Source: Chitinophagaceae bacterium (lineage in GTDB: Bacteria; Bacteroidota; Bacteroidia; Chitinophagales; Chitinophagaceae). Taken from it: a stretch of 12,262 nucleotides of DNA. The notes under the pieces are model-generated. The model saw only the letters and a list, made by a program, of their open reading frames with translations, did no database searches and was not told the origin of the DNA. The stretch is from NCBI GenBank assembly GCA_016722465.1, contig JADKJC010000009.1, positions 1 through 12,262 on the forward strand, in the 5' to 3' direction. Of the stretch, positions 7,014-12,262 are shown piece after piece. Made by a program: the position numbers and the translations under genes. Position 1 is the first letter of the stretch. Every line of letters begins with the position of its first letter.

Positions 7014-8159
7014 TTAACTGATTTTTTCAGTACCGTTTTTATTGCTGCCACATAATATGTCAATGGCAGTTTCATTGCTTCTTCGTAACAGGTTGTATTT
7101 CTGCTACTAATTTTTTATTGCATCCTCTTTTATAAGATTAATGGTACATCCACCAAAACCTCCGCCCAGCATCCTGGCGCCAATTACTTCCTTTCGGTTT
7201 CTTACAAAGTCAACCAGAAAATCCAGCTCTTTACAGCTTACTTCATACATCAGGCTTAATCCATCATGTGTTTCAAACATTTTTTTTCCTAATGCAGCCA
7301 GGTTACCTTTTTGCATATCGTCACAGCCTTTTATCAATCTGCCGATCTCCTGTACTACATACCGGCAACGTTTATCAACCAGTACACTTTCGGGTAATAC
7401 ATATTCATCCAGCATTTTTTCGGTAACATCCCGTAAGAATTAACCTGCGGTATATGTTTTTAATCCATTGCACGCCTGGTTACATTCATTACGACGGGTA
7501 TTGTATTCTGATGAAGCCAGTGAATGTTTTACGTTAGTATTTAATAATAAAATTTTTACTCCTTCAAGTTTAAAGGGAACATATTCATATTCCAATGAGC
7601 GGCAATCTAATTTTATAACATGATCTTCCTTACCCATTACAGAGGCAAACTGATCCATGATACCGCATAATACACCTGCAAACTCATGTTCTGCTTTTTG
7701 CGCCATTTTAACCATGGCTAATTTTGTAAAGTTGGTTTGCAACAATTCATTCAATGCAAATACTACAGCAGATTCTATAGCAGCTGAAGAAGAAAGGCCT
7801 GCTCCAATAGGTACATCACTGGATAATATGGCATTAAATCCTTTCAGGCTGATACCTGCTTTCTGAAACTGCGCTGCAGCACCCAATATAAAATTCGGCC
7901 AGCTGACATCTCCCACGGGTTTCAATTCGTTGATGGAAGATGTGAATGTTTCATTCAGATCCAATGCAATCAATTTGATCTGCTCATCTTCCCGCAACGA
8001 TATAGCTATATATGCCGCTTTATCAATAGCAGCTGGCAATACAAATCCTTCATTGTAATCGGTATGTTCGCCAATAATATTTACACGACCCGGTGAACGA
8101 ACGATGAGTGGAACTGAGTGAAATTGTTCTTCAAAGGCCTTTCTGATTTTTTCTTTCAT
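7014..8159 (-). CDS. galK: Galactokinase (frame broken)
   Basis: ATP-dependent galactose 1-phosphorylation, the first committed Leloir step, cytoplasmic GHMP-family kinase. The start at 8159 is MKEKIRKAFEEQF. The galactokinase signature GRVNIIGEHTDYNEGFVLP is at about residues 24-42, the GHMP ATP-binding motif PIGAGLSSSAA at about 115, the catalytic-region EFAGVLCGIMDQ and SEYNTRRNEC follow, and motif 3 GARMLGGGFGGC is near the C terminus. A TAA at about 7440 (after LKTYTAG) interrupts the same frame that resumes with LRDVTEKML. Near 7110 the frame breaks again, and repaired sequence continues as LVAEIQP, then YEEAMKLPLTYYVAAIKNG to a stop at 7014-7016. The repaired length of about 381 residues equals E. 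coli GalK (382), whereas unrepaired calls would be two fragments. No galT or galE is in the window. Confidence 0.95.
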
Positions 8160-8588
8160 ACAGCAGCTGTTGCTCTTTTATTAAAACTTATATCCTGACT
8201 CTTTATAATTAACGAAATAAACAGACTGGCTGATTTATAACTATCAACTCTCCTTCAAAAAAATTTATATATATAGTTATTTAATCAGATTAAAATCCAT
8301 GATATAGCAATCTGTATTACCTGTATTTTAAACAGAATTAAATATGTAGTTTATTGGTGTCAAAAATACACTTATACGATTAAATCATCAAACAACAACC
8401 CTTCCTTTAATTTCATCCATTAATTTTGGCTACTAATTATCCTCCTGGTAGTGTGTTAATAATTAAGATCATATTACTGTATAACTCTGGTCAGGCTGTA
8501 GTTATTTTATTTGTGCTAACATAGCAACGTTGCAAATGAGGTTGCTGGTAATTCAACCCTTTTTACCCGAAAATCATAGTTTTATTCT
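8160..8588. other. AT-rich intergenic region between divergent genes
   Basis: This 429-base gap separates galK (minus) from the AI-2E transporter gene (plus). It must hold promoters for both, but no full TAnnTTTG with a spaced TTG was found on either strand. It contains a TATATATA stretch near 8267-8275 and a perfect 10-base palindrome GCAACGTTGC at 8524-8533, 55 bases before the transporter start, which could be an operator. No convincing small gene or RNA is visible. Confidence 0.5.
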
Positions 8589-9605
8589 ATGTCAAATTTT
8601 AATAACCAGATCAAACATGGTGATGATATTGTGTCTGCTGTTGTTGCTGATCTTCCTGGTCATTAAAGAGCTCTATATTTTTTTTCTGGTTGCCGGGAGC
8701 CCTCACTTTGTATATTCTCACGCGCAGTTATTTCCAATTGGTTTATCACCGCAAATGGAGAAAGGGCTGGACAGCTGGATTGTACTTGCTGGAGTTATTT
8801 CCTGTTGCTGGCACTACTTGTTTACTTCACATTTTCATTACTGGAAAAACAAGTACATCCTTTTTTGAATGATCCTGCTTCTGCACTTAACAAGGCAAAA
8901 GCAGCAATTGGTGATGTGCAGCAAAAAGCCGGCATTGCTCTTATTTCAGAAGAGACGCTGGCTAACCTGGAGCAAAATATATCTGCCTTTCTCCCTACAC
9001 TGGTGAATGACACTGCCAACCTGATTATCAACCTGAGTATCCTGCTCTTCCTGTTATATTATATGTTGGTACATGGCAAAGAAATGGAATCATATCTTAC
9101 CCGTATACTTCCATTAAAGAAAACAAATATCGATCTGTTGGCAGCTGAAACAAAGCGGCTGGTAAAAGCCAGTGCATTGGGTATCCCGCTGATCTCCATC
9201 ATTCAGGGGTGACGGCCACTGTCGGATACATCATCTTTGGAGTACATGATTTTGTGTTATGGGGTTTTCTTACCGGTGTGTTTGCTTTCTTTCCGGTGGT
9301 AGGCACCATGATCATCTGGGTGCCACTGGTAATTTATATGTATGCAAGACGGTGATACCTTGAATGCCACCGGGCTTTTCTTTTACAGCTTTATTGTTAC
9401 GGGTAATGTTGATTACCTGTTCCGCATTACACTTTTGAAAAAGCTGGGGCATGTGCATCCGCTGGTAACAGTGCTGGGAGTAATTGTAGGCCTGGGTCTT
9501 TTTGGTTTTATCGGGCTCATCTTCGGACCGCTACTTGTTAACTACATTATTTTACTTTTCCAGATTTACACCAATGAATTTATCGATAACAAACCCGAAG
9601 CCTGA
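8589..9605 (+). CDS. AI-2E family (PerM/YdiK-like) transporter (frame broken)
   Basis: Multi-pass inner-membrane protein of the AI-2E transporter family (PF01594); members export small molecules or ions, and the AI-2 link does not hold for all. The chosen start at 8589 gives MSNFNNQIK, typical of the family's N terminus. After repair there are two N-terminal helices (CLLLLLIFLVIKELYIF; ALTLYILTRSYF), a third (LALLVYFTFSLLEKQV), an extracytoplasmic segment, then LIINLSILLFLLYYMLVHG, the family motif region ASALGIPLISIIQGVTATVG, FGVHDFVLWGFLTGVFAFF, PVVGTMIIWVPLVIY and LVTVLGVIVGLGLFGFIGLI, ending FIDNKPEA. Repaired length is about 340 residues. Breaks lie near 8615, 8690, 8800, 9209 and 9345. 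It is not evidently co-transcribed with a partner. Confidence 0.88.
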
Positions 9606-9817
9606 CGAATACAATATATCCGGTACGTTCTCACTCGCCGCTATAAATAACAGGTATGATTAAATTAACCTTACCTGCATCACTGTTGATTATTGTATTC
9701 TGATATATTCCTGCAAGCAATGCATTGGCTTAATCCAGTTCCCTATTGCCGATTCAATATCTGCTTCAATTTAATTTTAAAGCAAATTAGTATATCTTGA
9801 AAATTCATTGACGTAAA

Positions 9818-10568
9818 ATGGATATTCTTTCTGCATATTCGGTTGGCAACTGGGTTTTAATACTGGTAGCCTCTTTTATCATCGGGCTTTCCAAAGCCGG
9901 GCTAAAAGGCATTGACATGCTGAATGTAACCATCATGGCTATTGTATTTGGCGGTAAGGCTTCTACCGGAATAGTATTGCCATTATTATGTGTGGCAGAT
10001 ATCGGGGCTGTTATTTATTATAACCGCCATGCACAATGGAACCACTTCTGGAAGCTGATACCTGGATGGCCATTGGTATTTTAATTGGTGTATTTGTTGG
10101 CAAAGATTTAGATGAAGCAGTTTTAGGAAAATAATGGCATTGATAATTATTGCAACCGCAGGTATTATGATAGCGATGGAGTTTCGTAAAATGCAGAGCA
10201 TACCTACTAATAAATTATTTGTATCAGGAACCGGTCTGATAACGGGTTTCACCACCATGCTGGGCAATCTGGCCGGAGCTTTTTCCAATATTTATTTCCT
10301 GGCAATGCGTATGACAAAGAATGATTTCATTGGTACTGCGGCGTGGGTATTCCTGGTTATTAATCTTTTCAAACTTCCTTTCCAGGTGTTGTATTGGAAG
10401 AATATCACCGCCGCCAGTCTGCAAACTGACCTGCTTTTATTGCCTGCATTAGCACTTGGTTTTTGGGCGGGATTAAAAATAGTATCACGGATAAAAGATG
10501 ATAACTACCGGAAAGTAGTGATTGTATTAACGCTGATAGGAGCGGTGGTTATTTTTCTGAAACGATAA
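9818..10568 (+). CDS. TauE/SafE family (TSUP) membrane permease (frame broken)
   Basis: Putative anion exporter or permease of the TSUP family (PF01925), whose characterised members move sulfite, sulfonates or related sulfur anions; the substrate here is unknown. The start at 9818 is MDILSAYSVGNW. The family N-terminal repeat is visible as LILVASFIIGLSKAGLKG, then the GGKASTGIVLPLLCVADIGAV stretch, and the second repeat as LFVSGTGLITGFTTMLGNLAG with GFWAGLKIV near the end. Restoring one base near 10068 and one near 10125 joins the two halves into 250 residues, the usual family size, with about eight hydrophobic helices. It is 212 bases after the AI-2E gene; that gap shows no gene and no exact promoter. 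Confidence 0.9.
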
Positions 10569-10639
10569 CAGATGGGTAAAATGTGCATTTCCCCAATGAA
10601 AAATGTATAAATAATAAATGGTGAGGTTAGGAAATAATC

Positions 10640-10647
10640 TATATTTG
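10640..10647 (+). promoter_or_regulatory. Possible -7 element for the SWIB gene
   Basis: TATATTTG matches TAnnTTTG and lies 46 bases upstream of the ATG at 10694. No TTG is found at the -33 spacing, so the match is partial. Confidence 0.4.
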
Positions 10648-10693
10648 ATACGGAAAAAATGAATACCCGTTAACATTCTAAATTAAAAACAAC

Positions 10694-11074
10694 ATGGCAA
10701 CAAAGAAAAAAGCAGCTAAAAAAGTTGCAAAGAAACCAGCCAAGAAAGTGGCAAAAAAAGTAGCTCCAAAAAAAGCAGCTCCAAAAAAAGCAGCGAAGAA
10801 AGTTGCTAAAAAGAAATCTGCCCGTAAACCAAATGCAGCTTTTATGAAACCCCTCACTCCCAGCGCTGAATTAGCTGCTGTAGTGGGAAGTAAGCCTTTA
10901 CCACGTACTGAAGTGGTGAAAAAAATCTGGGTTTACATTAAAGCCAATAAATTACAGGATGCAAAAAACAGACGTATGATCAATGCTGATGCTAAACTGA
11001 AAGTTGTTTTCGGTGGCAAAGCACAGGTGTCTATGTTTGATATGGCCAAACATCTTTCAAAACACCTGAAATAA
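10694..11074 (+). CDS. SWIB/MDM2-domain protein with histone H1-like lysine-rich tail
   Basis: Small basic, probably DNA-binding protein of 126 residues. Residues 1-47 are made of Ala/Lys/Pro repeats (KKAAKK, KKVAKK, APKKA units), like the tails of histone H1 and chlamydial Hc proteins. Residues about 48-126 form a SWIB domain (FMKPLTPSAELAAVVG, PLPRTEVVKKIWVYIK, DAKNRRMINADAKLKVVFG, VSMFDMAKHLSKHL). SWIB domains are known from eukaryotic SWI/SNF complexes and from Chlamydia and Bacteroidota. I infer a chromatin-like or nucleoid role; the partner is unknown. The frame is intact even though the tail has several A7 runs. It has a good terminator, a partial -7 match, and appears monocistronic. 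Confidence 0.93.
   Translation: MATKKKAAKKVAKKPAKKVAKKVAPKKAAPKKAAKKVAKKKSARKPNAAFMKPLTPSAELAAVVGSKPLPRTEVVKKIWVYIKANKLQDAKNRRMINADAKLKVVFGGKAQVSMFDMAKHLSKHLK
10763..10792 (+). repeat. Tandem 15-base repeat inside the SWIB gene tail
   Basis: GCTCCAAAAAAAGCA occurs twice, head to tail (10763-10777 and 10778-10792), encoding APKKA units. In-frame unit gain or loss would lengthen or shorten the basic tail. Confidence 0.85.
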
Positions 11075-11096
11075 GAAAAAGGAGTTACTGAAATGT

Positions 11097-11123
11097 AAGG
11101 GCATCCAATGGTGCCCTTTTTTT
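11097..11123 (+). terminator. Rho-independent terminator after the SWIB gene
   Basis: AAGGGCA (11097-11103) pairs with TGCCCTT (11112-11118), with CC/GG pairing possible across one bulge, followed by a T run. It starts 22 bases after the stop codon. Confidence 0.85.
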
Positions 11124-11184
11124 ATTTGTTCATAGAAGATTCTCTAAACAGTAAACATCATATCATTCTTCTGTTGTACTTTTC

Positions 11185-12228
11185 ATGATGCAATCAAACT
11201 CATTTCTGCTATATGGCGCCAATGGCTACACCGGGGAATTAATTGCCCGTTATGCAAAGCAATATAACTTACAACCTACACTGGCGGGCAGGCGAAAAGA
11301 AGTGATAGAACCACTTGCGGTTAAACTTAATCTTCCATACCTGGTTGTTGACATCAATGATCCTGCTGCATTGCAGGCGGCATTGAAAGAAGTAAAGCAG
11401 TAATACATGCAGCCGGTCCTTTTCAATTTACAGCCAAACAAATGATAGAAGCCTGCTTGCAAACCGGCACCCATTATCTGGATATAAACGGTGACATTGC
11501 TGTATTTGAAATGATAAAACGGCATGATGCCGCAGCCAAAAAAGCAGGCATCATGCTGTTGCCGGGTGCAGGATTTGATGTAGTACCCACTGATTGTGTG
11601 GCATTGGAATTAAAAAATTGTTACCCGATGCAGTGGATCTGCAATTAGCTTTTGCCACATTAGGCGGCGGGCTGTCTCATGGCACTGCTATCAAATGGCA
11701 ACTAAATTAGGTGAGGTGGTGCACAGAAAAGATGGAAAAATAATCCGTACAGTACTTGGGCAAACAGGAAGGTGGGTTGACTTGGTATAAAAAATTATTT
11801 GTGATGAGTATTCCCTGGGTGATATTTCAACAGCCTTTTACTACCGGCATACCAGGTATAACAACTTATATGGGCATTGCTAAAAAACATATAACATCTT
11901 AAAACTTCAACCACTGTTTAACTGGTTGCTTCGAACCAATTTTGTACGCAACTTTATTAAAAGAAAATCAACCAACGACCTGCTGGGCCCTTCGGACGAG
12001 CAACGCAACAAAGCAACCAGTTTAGTATGGGGACAGGCAACCAATGCCGGAGGCAAAAACAGCTACTGTACGGCTCAGCGGCCCTGAAGGATATACATTA
12101 ACAACGCACAGTGCATTAATCATTATGCAAAAAAGTATTGAAAGGAATTTTTGGCTGGCTATCAAACACCTGCCAGTGCTTATGGTGAAGATCTGATATT
12201 GGAAATACCTGGTGTACAAAGGAAGTAG
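11185..12228 (+). CDS. Saccharopine dehydrogenase-like NAD(P)-dependent oxidoreductase (frame broken)
   Basis: Rossmann-fold protein of the saccharopine dehydrogenase / trans-acting enoyl reductase family; the reaction is unassigned. The start at 11185 is MMQSNSFLLYGANGYTGELI, with the dinucleotide-binding GANGYTG at residues 11-17 and AGRR shortly after. Then come HAAGPFQF, YLDINGD, LLPGAGFDVVPTDC, LGGGLSHGTA, IPWGD and a C-terminal VWGQATNAGGK, LSGPEGYTLT, ALIIMQK, SAYGEDLILEIPGV, all typical of this family. At least eight single-base breaks occur, for example near 11397, 11615, 11692, 11790, 11812, 11840, 11890 and 12055, the densest in the window. The repaired length is about 350 residues with a TAG at 12226-12228. 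It stands alone after the SWIB terminator. The remaining 34 bases of the window show no feature. Confidence 0.85.
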
Positions 12229-12262
12229 TTGATTAATATTTATCTGCAAATCCGCATCTACC

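Noticed and set aside
7441..7443. Stop-codon readthrough or altered genetic code (TAA inside galK and the Rieske gene)
   Set aside because: TAA ends several intact or repaired genes here, and one-base indels are everywhere, so error is the simpler explanation.
8266..8282. TATATATA stretch as a galK promoter
   Set aside because: It does not fit TAnnTTTG with a spaced TTG, and such runs are common by chance in this AT-rich gap.

Overview
The window looks like a chromosomal segment from a Bacteroidota bacterium, most likely Chitinophagaceae or a close relative. The evidence is a SusC-type TonB-linked receptor with an STN domain, the matching FecR/ECF sigma pair, promoters of the Bacteroidota TTG-N18-TAnnTTTG kind, tRNAs without encoded CCA, and a lysine-rich SWIB protein. 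Protein-level similarity was judged from recalled family motifs; no search was run.

Layout. (1) 1-3259, minus strand: ECF sigma factor, then FecR anti-sigma factor, then a SusC/RagA receptor cut by the left edge. This is a cell-surface signalling and nutrient-uptake module in transcription order. (2) 3300-3520, plus: promoter, tRNA-Met(CAT) and terminator. (3) 3560-6012, plus: an outer-membrane beta-barrel protein with its own promoter and a strong terminator, then the ribosome-associated GTPase HflX, an inverted repeat-like intergenic element, and a Rieske ferredoxin. (4) 6031-6227, plus: promoter, tRNA-Asn(GTT) and terminator. (5) 6263-8159, minus: galK followed by a beta-phosphoglucomutase-like HAD hydrolase, a probable two-gene sugar operon. 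(6) 8160-8588: an AT-rich gap between divergent genes. (7) 8589-12228, plus: AI-2E family transporter, TauE/SafE (TSUP) permease, SWIB-domain protein with a histone-H1-like tail and its terminator, and a saccharopine-dehydrogenase-like oxidoreductase.

The dominant oddity is that ten of the twelve protein genes are broken by single-base indels or in-frame stops, mostly in short homopolymers. Repairing the indels restores full family-length proteins. Only the HAD hydrolase and the SWIB protein read through untouched. Unrelated housekeeping genes are hit at a similar rate, so uncorrected sequencing or assembly error is much more likely than mass gene decay. Gene boundaries below are those of the repaired genes; the repairs were done by eye.

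Beyond that, the most interesting signals are an HflX that lacks precisely the block carrying its P-loop (G1) with the frame kept, two tRNA genes sharing the same promoter geometry and leader hairpins, a tRNA-Met whose T-loop 54/58 pair is swapped, two strong hairpins between fecR and susC, and the SWIB/histone-like fusion. I see no CRISPR array, transposase, phage gene or evident new defence system.
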